64,000 bases of DNA from Prevotella sp. P2-180. Lineage in GTDB: Bacteria; Bacteroidota; Bacteroidia; Bacteroidales; Bacteroidaceae. Shown here piece after piece: positions 36,201 through 43,544 of the stretch (positions are counted from its first letter, which is position 1; the number at the start of each line of letters is the position of its first letter). The notes under the pieces are model-generated. The model was not told the DNA's origin. It did no database searches and saw only the letters and a list, made by a program, of their open reading frames with translations. The stretch lies in NCBI RefSeq assembly GCF_002251435.1, contig NZ_NPJI01000091.1, positions 1 to 64,000 of the forward strand. The letters run 5' to 3'. The translations under genes were made by a program, and so were the position numbers.

Positions 36201-36879
36201 CAACGATTATGACCCGGCAAAGCCTGTTTTGGTACTATTCTGTGGATATATGTATTGCCATCCTTTCTACGACGAGTTTATAAAGAAGTTCAGCGACAGG
36301 TATTCTGTCTTCGTGATGGAAGGATTTGTGGAGTATTTCCTTTGGAAACGAAAGGTTGATTTTGAAGTACTTATTGATTTCTATGAACAGATTACGCGAA
36401 CTGTACTTGAAGGTGTCAATGTACATGCTGTTACAGGACATTGTATGGGTGCAGAGATTGCTATGCATTACGCCCAGCGTCTTATCGACAAGGGCATTTC
36501 ACGGCCCAGACTGCTTATGGTGGAAGGTGCTGTTGACAGGCCAACACAGGAAGTCACAGAGATGGACAAAACCAATCTTGAGGCAGAACATAAGCGCATA
36601 AAGAATCATATTATTAATTCCAGACCACATATCAAATTCACTGGTGACATGATTCTTTGTATGGCCTCTAAGATTACTCGCAAGCTGGAATACAACGGGC
36701 CGGATATTACAGACGAAGAATTGTTTACTAAAGAATACAATGAATATTTCGGAAACAGGAAAAAGTGGCGTGAGTTATATCCGGATGCACCGTATTTTGA
36801 GGTGGATGCTGACCACTGGACAATATTCTCCGGAGATGCCCTCAATGCAATAAGTGATATTGTTGACAAATTCAGATAA
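33238..36879 (+). CDS. Single-module nonribosomal peptide synthetase (C-A-T-TE)
   Basis: Protein of 1213 aa. Condensation domain (about 5-430): start PLSETQLGFYYTW, active site NFHAVSDG with catalytic His132 and Asp136 but Phe131 in place of the first His of HHxxxDG. Adenylation domain (about 440-905): YTSGSTGQPKGVV (about 566), FGFDAS with the Asp that contacts the substrate amino group, NVYGPTEF, YKTGDL, RVDRQVKLSGFRIEIGEIEA and the catalytic Lys in CKVDMKRL. Carrier domain (about 915-985): NLGLTSMQAM with Ser946 for phosphopantetheine. Thioesterase (about 995-1213): TGHCMGAEIA, where Cys1069 takes the nucleophile place of the usual Ser, and DADHWTIF with His1193. It should load one amino acid, acylate it and release the product. 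No phosphopantetheinyl transferase or MbtH protein is in the window. The amino acid cannot be predicted safely. Confidence 0.9.
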   Translation: MNMENTYYPLSETQLGFYYTWLKKTDTTEYNVPYIYHLSKDIDADRLEEALKKTFSLFPIYSSHIIVDDGKVCIFPDPERKITIERITATDDGLAHVVREFVRPFDIYNEPLVHVAIVETESTLIMLLDNFHAVSDGNTLLMFHWVLRDIYAGIEVKPEDTTYFDYILSEKESFATDAYQKSKDHYKDMFSGVTMTKTRLQLAGEYGSLKSVSEFISADIVNDFCKANSVTPNLLMMAAYSYTLSIFSREKKVAFYTVNHGRTERRFRKSMGPFIKSAPVCVEIRNDETILDFISSMKREMMGTIRHGIYPFSHFCQDLGMHPETSFVYQSGLEEKLELDGHNFIIEALPLGKVSSNMNMVVFENRGEFDLRLCYNDAKHTQFEMQQFVHCMCNVVNFMISDSEKCIVNINVVSDAEKNIMLELSKGEKRKTEFSTFLRMFYKCVEQYPNNIAVVDEFGSITYKELDYQSNILASRLIRRGVKKGDFVAINLNRTKEWVIGIISIFKAGAAYLPLANDFPKERLDYIIDDSKAKFVIDEKYFLENKNIYSDILPMVDKEDNAYMIYTSGSTGQPKGVVVQHKALSSFCSSCIDIFELQETSSFICHFSFGFDASLFAICPILCCGGTLHILNKDILLEPALVSQYIESHHITHASFTTRFGVELLEHYELPLKLVALGGERLDVIPNSKVKLFNVYGPTEFTIISTYAEVENIDNYSAIPIGRPMPNSCAYVLDDNLHLLPKECVGELYLAGPQIAKGYWNRPELTSERFINNPFASSDDYDVMYKTGDLVWWNEDGELVYTDRVDRQVKLSGFRIEIGEIEACLSQCEGVTQAVVDLKEVNGRKTICAYYTASNKLDSGMIKELLAQKLPDYMVPSFIIYMEEFPYNHSCKVDMKRLPLPETVIDSHYVAAETVDEKVVTAIVEKVLQLKNIGVTYNLMNLGLTSMQAMKIAVEAEFMGVNVSVSSIFENPTIRGFLSTPQRLYFWANDYDPAKPVLVLFCGYMYCHPFYDEFIKKFSDRYSVFVMEGFVEYFLWKRKVDFEVLIDFYEQITRTVLEGVNVHAVTGHCMGAEIAMHYAQRLIDKGISRPRLLMVEGAVDRPTQEVTEMDKTNLEAEHKRIKNHIINSRPHIKFTGDMILCMASKITRKLEYNGPDITDEELFTKEYNEYFGNRKKWRELYPDAPYFEVDADHWTIFSGDALNAISDIVDKFR

Positions 36880-36898
36880 ACAAATAATAAGGAAATAG

Positions 36899-37168
36899 AT
36901 GTTTGACCATATTTCTCAGTTCACCACCTGGCCGATACTAACAGGTATAGTCATCGGCTACATTGCCAACCGTATCATGAGCGGGGAGGGCAAAGGATGT
37001 TGCATGAACCTCTTCATCGGCGTAGTAGGCAGCTATGTCGGAGCGTTTATCGGCTCGCTTTTTAATGTCAATCTCGCAGGAGCAGGATACTTTAAGAATC
37101 TTGTGTTCTGTGTCATAGGCTCTGTAACCGTCCTTTGGCTTTGGGACAAACTTTCTGGCAAGAAGTAA
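36899..37168 (+). CDS. GlsB/YeaQ/YmgE-family small membrane protein
   Basis: Protein of 89 aa with three hydrophobic helices. Glycine-rich membrane motifs GIVIGYIANRIMSGEGKGCC and FIGVVGSYVGAFIG are those of the transglycosylase-associated or YeaQ group, small inner-membrane proteins linked to stress. An AAGGAAAT ribosome site precedes the ATG. It follows the NRPS by 19 nt on the same strand, but its higher GC content and general distribution suggest it is not part of the biosynthetic system. Confidence 0.8.
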   Translation: MFDHISQFTTWPILTGIVIGYIANRIMSGEGKGCCMNLFIGVVGSYVGAFIGSLFNVNLAGAGYFKNLVFCVIGSVTVLWLWDKLSGKK

Positions 37169-37191
37169 ACTCACTTTGACCTCGTAGGTTT

Positions 37192-39573
37192 TCAGTCTTG
37201 TCTTAATTCCTTAACATACACATCTCTTTTCGGAAACGGCATTTCAATGTTGTTGGTGTTCAAAGTGTCGTAAATACAGTTTCTGATATCGCCTTCCACA
37301 TAAGCCTGTTTCAGTACGTCAACCCAGCAGAGCAGTTTGATGTTGATGCTGCTGTCGGCAAAGTCAAGGAACACGGCTTTTGCAGGCTTTTCAGGGTCTA
37401 TGAGTGGATGGTGCATGTCGTTCACGGCCTGTTCCACTATCTGTCGCGCCTGTTCTATGTTTGTACCATAACCCACACCAAACACTATAGCCGATAGGGC
37501 ATAGCCATGGTTGCGAGTGAGGTTCTTGTAGTTTTTCGTAAAGAGCTGGCTGTTCTGAAATGCAATCACCGACCCGTCGGTAGACTCGATTAGTGTGCTC
37601 ACATAGCTTATCGAAGTCACCTTTCCGCGTATTCCGTCGCATTCTATAAGGTCACCCACCTTTATGCGTCCAGTCATGAGCGATATGCCATAGTATATGT
37701 TTTCAAGTATGTCTTTCGATGCGAAACCAATACCTGTCGACAGACCTCCCGTCACTACCATGAGCCATGCAAAACTGATGCTGAATATCGACAGCACCAC
37801 GAGTGTCCATGTACCCCACACCACTACCTGCAGTACGTTCTTCCCCATCATGTCGCGACTATCGGCAGTTGTAGGGTCGTTGCGCATAAACTGTTGGCGC
37901 ATTATCTCCCTCAGCGTGTTGCAGATGTATGAGAATATAAACCAAAGGCTCACTGCAACCGAAAGTCGTATGATGCTTATTTTCAGGTTGTCGAGATTAA
38001 CAAAGTTGGTAGTGAAAATCTTCCAGCAAAGCACGCTGAGGTTAAACACGTCGGCAGCCCAGTAAATGGAAAGCATTGCAGAGGCCACACCCATAACGGG
38101 CAGAAGGGCTTGGTTACAGAAGTGGTAGAACCATGTGGAGGTAATAGGCTTGTTGTCCACCTTCTTTTTCTTCCCGATAATCTTCAACCAGCGGTTTGCG
38201 CTCGCAATGGTCAGAATACAAGTGAGCTGCATAATCCACCAAATTATCACCTGTACGCTCATAAGTGTATATCCTGCCCACGACGACACTACTGAGAACA
38301 AAAACACCGTAAGCGAGCAGTAGGAATAAAACATGTCTACGCGCGGCACCTTGCTGTGGTGTCGCTTTATCATCCCCCATTGCCATAGGGTACTAAACAA
38401 GAGTACTGGCGGGAATATGAGATTCACCAGTTCGTTAGGTATGAGAATGATACGAAATGTAATCACTATAAAGCCTACGGTAATGAGCGGAGCATAGATG
38501 CGGAAGGCGCTTTTCATGTGCTCATGTGTGAGGCGAAGCAATAGCGAGAAAAGCACAATACCCAATAGCCAAGCATATTCTACAAGCAGGTCGCTGGCCA
38601 TAATTAAGAAGTTCTGGCTCGTCGTTGCCCTTATCAGGCCCAATATCAAGGCAAAGGTAAAGGTGGTGGAGGCCATGGTGAAGTAGAACGGGCGTTTCAG
38701 GAATTCCTTCTCCCTGATACGCCGGGGCAGAAGTTTTTTTATCACTAGTATGTTGAGCAGTGAGGCTACAATGCCATAGAAAAAGATGATGACAAAAAGC
38801 CCGAGGATAAATTTGCTGTCCCACTGCGAGTTGGAGAGCGGTCTTGCCTTATATTTCTCCTCCACTGACTGCCGCATCTGTGTTATCACAAACCGCAGTC
38901 GCTTCAATACAGTAAAATAGTCGTCGCTTCCATTCTTGAATATGTCAGTCTGTATGTCGTTATATCGCAAGTTTGCATAGTCGTTTATCTCCTTCAGGTG
39001 GGCTGCAGTCTTGTTATACATTTCAATGAAGTCGCTGGTGTTGCGGTAGTTTTGTTTAAGGTTGTTGAGTATGGCCTTTGACAACCGGAGACACTCGTTT
39101 CGGTCTGCGAGAGCCTTTCTCCCAAGCATGGCATCAGGTATTTCCGAAAGGCTCTTCGAGAGACTGTCATATCGGGCTATGTCGAGTTTGGTGCGGTTGA
39201 GAAAGCTGACAAATGGGATCCTCACCCTCGTAAAGTCATGATATTGTTTTGTAGCTTCGTGGCAGGCATAAGTCAGGTCAAACACATAGTCTTGTTTTTG
39301 CGAGTAGAGCATGAGCGCATTTTGGTTGCTCATACGCCACACCTCCATTATCCTGTTGTGCATATCCTGGCTTCTTGCTTTTTGTCTTGCCGTGCGAGTA
39401 GATATTTCCTCATACTGAGTTGTCAGCTCGTTTTTCAGTATGGCGAGCGTCTTGTCGAGGTTTTCTTCTTTTAGCACTGCGTTTGCCTGCAGTGAGAATA
39501 CCATCGCCATAATCATCATGGCGATGGCTCTAATATTCATTGTTTTGCTTGTTTTCATATCTTCAATATTCAT
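37192..39573 (-). CDS. Large MscS-type mechanosensitive channel
   Basis: Protein of 793 aa. ATG starts at 39573, 39558 and 39540 are all possible; the last gives MNIRAIAMMIMAMVFSLQAN, a good signal peptide. A periplasmic helical domain (about 30-250) with coiled-coil character precedes many membrane helices (about 265-600) and the MscS core: GGLSTGIGFASKDILENIYY (pore helix and beta start), GRIKVGDLIECDGIRGKVTS, STLIESTDGSVIAFQNSQLF, and an alpha/beta C-terminal domain. This size resembles MscK/YbdG-like long channels that release solutes on osmotic downshock. It is transcribed from its own promoter, convergent with the small membrane protein. Confidence 0.88.
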   Translation of the reverse strand: MNIEDMKTSKTMNIRAIAMMIMAMVFSLQANAVLKEENLDKTLAILKNELTTQYEEISTRTARQKARSQDMHNRIMEVWRMSNQNALMLYSQKQDYVFDLTYACHEATKQYHDFTRVRIPFVSFLNRTKLDIARYDSLSKSLSEIPDAMLGRKALADRNECLRLSKAILNNLKQNYRNTSDFIEMYNKTAAHLKEINDYANLRYNDIQTDIFKNGSDDYFTVLKRLRFVITQMRQSVEEKYKARPLSNSQWDSKFILGLFVIIFFYGIVASLLNILVIKKLLPRRIREKEFLKRPFYFTMASTTFTFALILGLIRATTSQNFLIMASDLLVEYAWLLGIVLFSLLLRLTHEHMKSAFRIYAPLITVGFIVITFRIILIPNELVNLIFPPVLLFSTLWQWGMIKRHHSKVPRVDMFYSYCSLTVFLFSVVSSWAGYTLMSVQVIIWWIMQLTCILTIASANRWLKIIGKKKKVDNKPITSTWFYHFCNQALLPVMGVASAMLSIYWAADVFNLSVLCWKIFTTNFVNLDNLKISIIRLSVAVSLWFIFSYICNTLREIMRQQFMRNDPTTADSRDMMGKNVLQVVVWGTWTLVVLSIFSISFAWLMVVTGGLSTGIGFASKDILENIYYGISLMTGRIKVGDLIECDGIRGKVTSISYVSTLIESTDGSVIAFQNSQLFTKNYKNLTRNHGYALSAIVFGVGYGTNIEQARQIVEQAVNDMHHPLIDPEKPAKAVFLDFADSSINIKLLCWVDVLKQAYVEGDIRNCIYDTLNTNNIEMPFPKRDVYVKELRQD

Positions 39574-39595
39574 GTGTATATCTCTATTTTGGGTG

Positions 39596-39626
39596 CAAAG
39601 TTACGATGTTTCTTTGAATCTGACAA
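39596..39626 (-). promoter_or_regulatory. Bacteroidota promoter for the MscS gene
   Basis: Minus strand: TTG at 39626-39624, a 20-nt spacer, TAACTTTG at 39603-39596. Confidence 0.75.
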
Positions 39627-39675
39627 CACATTTCAGTTTTTTTAAGCAGAATAATAGTTAGACTCATACATAAGG

Positions 39676-39728
39676 TTAATAACCCTACGTCTGAAAGATT
39701 AATAACCCTACGTCTAAAAGGTTATTAA
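39676..39728. repeat. 23-nt tandem repeat with inverted half-copy
   Basis: Two 23-nt units start at 39676 and 39699, each beginning TTAATAACCCTACGTCT and differing at two positions in the tail. The second unit ends against GGTTATTAA (39720-39728), the exact complement of TTAATAACC (39699-39707), giving a 9-bp hairpin. Confidence 0.8.
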
Positions 39729-39824
39729 TCTTATTGGCAATGAGGGTAATATATACAGACCATGCCGCAATAAGTGGTAGTCACTCGAAATGTCTGATAA
39801 ACCATAACTTATTCTTACTATTAT

Positions 39825-39855
39825 TTTGTCATTATGATTTTTTTTCTTAACTTTG
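39825..39855 (+). promoter_or_regulatory. Bacteroidota promoter for the BadF-type kinase gene
   Basis: TTTG at 39825-39828, a 19-nt spacer, TAACTTTG at 39848-39855. Confidence 0.8.
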
Positions 39856-39896
39856 CAGCTAAATAATGAAACAATAACATAACAAGAAAAAAACAG

Positions 39897-40733
39897 ATGA
39901 TACTCATAGCTGACAGCGGAAGTACAAAAACAGACTGGTGCGTTGCTAAAGACGGATTTACGGTGAAACGTTTCACTACACAAGGCATCAATCCTTACCA
40001 TCAAGATGAAAGGAGAATTAATGGGATAGTGTTAGACGAGCTCCTGCCGCAAACTGGTGAATATAAACTAAAAAAGATAGTGTTTTACGGAAGCGGATGC
40101 CGGGATGAGACTATTCCGACACTGAAAAATATTTTGTATAGTGCTTTCAATAACAATGTTGAAGTGGAAATATACAGCGATTTACTTGGAGCTGCAAGAG
40201 CTATCTGTGGACATGAAGAAGGAATTGCATGTATCTTGGGAACTGGTTCTAACTCATGTCTTTATGACGGGAAGAAAATCGTAGGTAACATACCACCATT
40301 AGGATATATACTCGGTGATGAAGGAAGCGGGGCTACACTTGGAAAAATATTTATAAATGAAATATTAAAAAACAACCAAATGAGCGACCTTAAAAAAGAG
40401 TTTCTACAAGTATTGCAAATGACCGAAGGAGATATTATAGACCGGGTGTACCGCCAGCCCATGGCCAACCGCTTCCTTGCCTCTCTAGCCCCATTCATTC
40501 ATAGTCACATAGAACGTCACGAAGTGAACGAAATAGTGACAGAAAACTTTAGGCAGTTTCTCCTGAAAAATGTGAAGCGTTACCATCGAGACGACCTTCA
40601 GGTTAGCTTTATCGGAAGCATTGCGTGGCACTTTAAATCTCAGCTCCTTCAGTCAGCGTTAGAAGAAAACGTTTATGTAGGAAGTGTGGAAAAAAGCCCT
40701 ATGGACGGACTTTTGCGGTATCATTTCCGATGA
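39897..40733 (+). CDS. BadF/BadG-type ATPase, N-acetylglucosamine-kinase-like
   Basis: Protein of 278 aa in the ASKHA fold. The phosphate loops are LIADSGSTKTDW at the start and ILGTGSNSCLYDG near residue 115. GYILGDEGSGATLGK and GSIAWHFKSQL near the end are typical of the BadF/BadG/BcrA ATPase group that includes bacterial and human GlcNAc kinases. It probably phosphorylates an amino sugar salvaged from glycan or cell-wall turnover, but the substrate is not certain. It is a single-gene unit with a good promoter. Confidence 0.82.
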   Translation: MILIADSGSTKTDWCVAKDGFTVKRFTTQGINPYHQDERRINGIVLDELLPQTGEYKLKKIVFYGSGCRDETIPTLKNILYSAFNNNVEVEIYSDLLGAARAICGHEEGIACILGTGSNSCLYDGKKIVGNIPPLGYILGDEGSGATLGKIFINEILKNNQMSDLKKEFLQVLQMTEGDIIDRVYRQPMANRFLASLAPFIHSHIERHEVNEIVTENFRQFLLKNVKRYHRDDLQVSFIGSIAWHFKSQLLQSALEENVYVGSVEKSPMDGLLRYHFR

Positions 40734-40789
40734 AAAGACAATGTTTTTTGTTTTTTTTAAAATAAATGAGAAAAAAGTATGCACATTTG

Positions 40790-40821
40790 TTGCGGTATGC
40801 AAAAAAATATTAGTACCTTTG
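40790..40821 (+). promoter_or_regulatory. Bacteroidota promoter of the nuo operon
   Basis: TTG at 40790-40792, a 21-nt spacer, TACCTTTG at 40814-40821, then CACC. It is 55 nt upstream of nuoA. Confidence 0.75.
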
Positions 40822-40876
40822 CACCACGAATAGTGACACGTTTTGTGAAACAAATTTTGAAATAATATATTTTTAT

Positions 40877-41227
40877 ATGAATTTTTTCTTTTTTATCACC
40901 GTCATTTTGACGGCTGTCGTCCTGGTAGTGGGAGCTTACGTGGTAGCCAAACTCATTGGTCCACGTTCGTACAACCCCGTGAAGGGTGAGCCGTTTGAGT
41001 GTGGTATTCCGACCCGCGGCTCTTCATGGCTGCCTTCACACATCGGCTACTACCTCTTCGCCATCCTCTTCCTGATGTTCGACATCGAAACGATGTTCCT
41101 CTACCCTTGGGCTGTAGCTGTCAAACAGTTTGGACCGATGGCTCTCTGCAGCATCGGATTTTTCATGCTGGTATTAGTATTTGGCCTTGCGTATGCTTGG
41201 CGGAAAGGAGCGTTGGAATGGAAGTAA
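40877..41227 (+). CDS. nuoA: NADH-quinone oxidoreductase subunit A
   Basis: Membrane subunit of 116 aa with three helices. Recognised by YNPVKGEPFECGIPTRGSS (the conserved Glu-Cys-Gly loop) and FLMFDIETMFLYPWA. It sits at the junction of the membrane arm and the quinone site. It is the first gene of the operon; its end overlaps nuoB by 10 nt. Confidence 0.95.
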   Translation: MNFFFFITVILTAVVLVVGAYVVAKLIGPRSYNPVKGEPFECGIPTRGSSWLPSHIGYYLFAILFLMFDIETMFLYPWAVAVKQFGPMALCSIGFFMLVLVFGLAYAWRKGALEWK

Positions 41228-41916
41228 GAAAACCTGTTATCAAAAGCATTCCTTACGACGAGTTTAAGGACAATGCCGGGCTTGAGAAAATCATCGACGA
41301 GCTACACGAGGGTGGATGCAACGTAGTGGTAGGGTCGCTTGACCAGGCTATCAACTGGGGACGAAGTAACTCCCTATGGTCACTCACCTTCGGAACAAGT
41401 TGTTGTGGTATTGAGTTCATGTCGGTAGGTTGCGCACGTTACGATTTTTCGCGCTTTGGATTTGAGGTTACAAGAAACTCTCCCCGACAGGCTGACCTGA
41501 TTATGGTTGCAGGTACAATAACCCACAAAATGGCTCCCGCTTTCAAGCGTCTTTACGATGAAATGGCTGAGCCCAAGTACGTTGTAGCCGTGGGTGGATG
41601 CACCATCTCTGGAGGCCCGTTCAAAACCAGTTACAACGTGGTGAAGGGTATAAGCGAGATAGTGCCCGTGGATGTCTATATTCCCGGATGCCCTCCTCGC
41701 CCTGAAGCCATTCTCTATGGTATGATGCAACTTCAGCGCAAGGTGAAAGTGGAAAGATTCTTCGGTGGCGCTAACCACAAGCAGACCAGCGAGGAACGAC
41801 TGCTCGGACTGTCCAACGAGGCCATCTCTGCCGGATGGAAAAAGCCTATGGTAGTGGCAGATGCGCCTGAAGACTTCGTGAAAAACATTAAAAAGGAACA
41901 GGAGGATGCCAAATGA
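41218..41916 (+). CDS. nuoB: NADH-quinone oxidoreductase subunit B
   Basis: Subunit of 232 aa that carries the terminal cluster N2 next to the quinone site. Cluster ligands are seen in FGTSCCGIEFM, VGGCTISGGPF and IPGCPPRPEAI. The ATG at 41218 gives the right N-terminus (MEVRKPVIKSIPYDEF); the frame is open further upstream through nuoA but that part does not resemble NuoB. The C-terminal tail of about 40 residues after the core is charged and longer than in E. coli. It overlaps nuoCD by 4 nt (ATGA). Confidence 0.95.
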   Translation: MEVRKPVIKSIPYDEFKDNAGLEKIIDELHEGGCNVVVGSLDQAINWGRSNSLWSLTFGTSCCGIEFMSVGCARYDFSRFGFEVTRNSPRQADLIMVAGTITHKMAPAFKRLYDEMAEPKYVVAVGGCTISGGPFKTSYNVVKGISEIVPVDVYIPGCPPRPEAILYGMMQLQRKVKVERFFGGANHKQTSEERLLGLSNEAISAGWKKPMVVADAPEDFVKNIKKEQEDAK

Positions 41917-43481
41917 AACTCAACAACCTCGTATTTGACTTTGACAAGTTTGCCGTAGAAATGGCAAACCTGAAGGAAAAGAAACATTTCGACTACCTCG
42001 TAACCATAGTGGGTGAGGACTTCGGACCGGAAGAGGGACTCGGATGTATCTATATTCTCGAAAACACCAAGAACAACGAGCGCACAAGCGTAAAGATGCT
42101 GGCAAAAAGGGTAGGGGAGAACGACTTCGTCATTCCTACCGTGACACATCTTTGGAAGGTGGCTGACCTGCTTGAGCGCGAAGTGTTTGACTTCTACGGA
42201 ATAAAGTTCCTCGGACACCCCGACATGAGACGTCTCTACCTGAGAAACGACTTCAAGGGACACCCCTTCCGCAAGGACTGGGAGTTTAACGACTCTTACA
42301 CCTTAGAGGACGACCAGGAATCTGATTTCACCACTGTTTACAGCCTTACCGACGACGGCAAGCTCAAGAGCGAGCAGCGCAGACTGTTCGCCGACGATGA
42401 GTTTGTGATAAACATCGGCCCGCAGCACCCGTCGACTCACGGTGTGCTCCGACTGCAGACTGTTGTCGATGGTGAGACCGTGAAACGTATATATCCTCAC
42501 TTGGGATACATACACCGCGGTATTGAAAAGATGTGTGAGGGATACACATATCCTCAGACCCTTGCTCTCACCGACCGTCTGAACTATCTCTCTGCCATGA
42601 TGCACCGCCATGCCTTGGTGGGCGTAGTGGAGGAAGCCCTCGGCGTGGAACTCACCGACCGCATCAAGTATATCCGCACCATAATGGACGAGCTGCAGCG
42701 ACTCGACTCTCACCTGCTTTACTGCGGATGCTGCGCACAGGACCTCGGAGCCCTCACGGCGTTCCTTTACTGCATGCGCGACCGCGAGCATGTGCTTAAC
42801 GTGATGGAGGAGACCACCGGCGGACGACTCATTCAGAACTATTATAGAATAGGTGGACTTCAAGACGACATCGACCCCGACTTCGTTAAGAACTGCAAGG
42901 CTCTTTGCAAGTATCTCCGACCGATGATCAAAGAGTATATGGACGTGTTTGGCGACAATGTCATCACCCACAACAGATTTGAGAAAGTGGGCGTGATGGG
43001 TCTCGACGACTGCATCAACTACGCGGTGACAGGACCTGCCGGACGCGCCGCGGGATGGGCAAACGACACACGCAAGCGCCATCCTTACGACATGTACGAC
43101 AAGGTGGAATGGCAGCAGATAACGATGACCGGCTGCGACTCCATGGACCGCTACCTCATCCATATCAAGGAGATGTACCAGAGCCTCGACATCATCGAGC
43201 AGCTCGTCGACAACATTCCCGAAGGCGACTTCTATATCAAGCAGAAGCCCATCATCAAGGTTCCTGAGGGACAGTGGTACTACTCGGTGGAGGGAGCCAG
43301 CGGCGAGTTTGGTGTTTACATCGACTCAAAGGGCGACAAGAGTCCCTGGCGTCTGAAGATGCGCCCTATGGGACTTTCTCTAACCGGCGCTCTCGACCCG
43401 ATGCTTCGCGGACAAAAGATTGCCGACCTCGTGACCACGTGCGCAGCTGTCGACTTCGTAATTCCTGATATAGATAGATAG
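41913..43481 (+). CDS. nuoCD: Fused NADH-quinone oxidoreductase subunit C/D
   Basis: Fusion of 522 aa. The C part (about 1-125) ends with LEREVFDFYGIKFLGHPDMR and GHPFRKDWEF. The D part (about 150-522) has NIGPQHPSTHGVLRL, HLGYIHRGIEKMCEG, DRLNYLSAMMHRHA and GRAAGWANDTR. It forms the quinone pocket and its link to NuoB. The fusion is common in Bacteroidota and enterics. The stop overlaps a GTTGA palindrome at 43480-43498, and a 63-nt gap precedes nuoH. Confidence 0.95.
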   Translation: MKLNNLVFDFDKFAVEMANLKEKKHFDYLVTIVGEDFGPEEGLGCIYILENTKNNERTSVKMLAKRVGENDFVIPTVTHLWKVADLLEREVFDFYGIKFLGHPDMRRLYLRNDFKGHPFRKDWEFNDSYTLEDDQESDFTTVYSLTDDGKLKSEQRRLFADDEFVINIGPQHPSTHGVLRLQTVVDGETVKRIYPHLGYIHRGIEKMCEGYTYPQTLALTDRLNYLSAMMHRHALVGVVEEALGVELTDRIKYIRTIMDELQRLDSHLLYCGCCAQDLGALTAFLYCMRDREHVLNVMEETTGGRLIQNYYRIGGLQDDIDPDFVKNCKALCKYLRPMIKEYMDVFGDNVITHNRFEKVGVMGLDDCINYAVTGPAGRAAGWANDTRKRHPYDMYDKVEWQQITMTGCDSMDRYLIHIKEMYQSLDIIEQLVDNIPEGDFYIKQKPIIKVPEGQWYYSVEGASGEFGVYIDSKGDKSPWRLKMRPMGLSLTGALDPMLRGQKIADLVTTCAAVDFVIPDIDR

Positions 43482-43498
43482 TTGACGAGTTATCAACT
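43480..43498. repeat. GTTGAC palindrome at a gene end (copy 2)
   Basis: AGTTGA (43480-43485) pairs with TCAACT (43493-43498) across the nuoCD stop codon region. It belongs to the same motif family as 22411-22429 and 61762-61796. Confidence 0.5.
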
Positions 43499-43544
43499 GA
43501 AAAACTGGTCAACTTAAAAGAACTTGTTTAATAAACAGATATAT

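Larger units (their letters stand above)
39574..39896. other. Divergent intergenic region with repeats and two promoters
   Basis: This stretch holds the MscS promoter (39596-39626, minus), a tandem repeat with a hairpin (39676-39728), and the kinase promoter (39825-39855, plus). No further gene is visible. Confidence 0.7.

Noticed and set aside
36899-37168. Small membrane protein as an export factor for the NRPS product
   Set aside because: It has clear GlsB/YeaQ-family motifs, and its composition differs from the AT-rich block; nothing but proximity supports a link.
39676-39728. Possible CRISPR array
   Set aside because: Only two units, directly abutting without spacers, and no cas genes in the window.
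40999-41217. N-terminal extension of nuoB
   Set aside because: The extension overlaps nuoA in another frame and does not look like NuoB; the ATG at 41218 gives the normal start.
42303-43163. Long minus-strand reading frame of 286 codons
   Set aside because: It lies fully antisense to the well-supported nuoCD and has no family motif, signal or ribosome site; it follows from codon bias.
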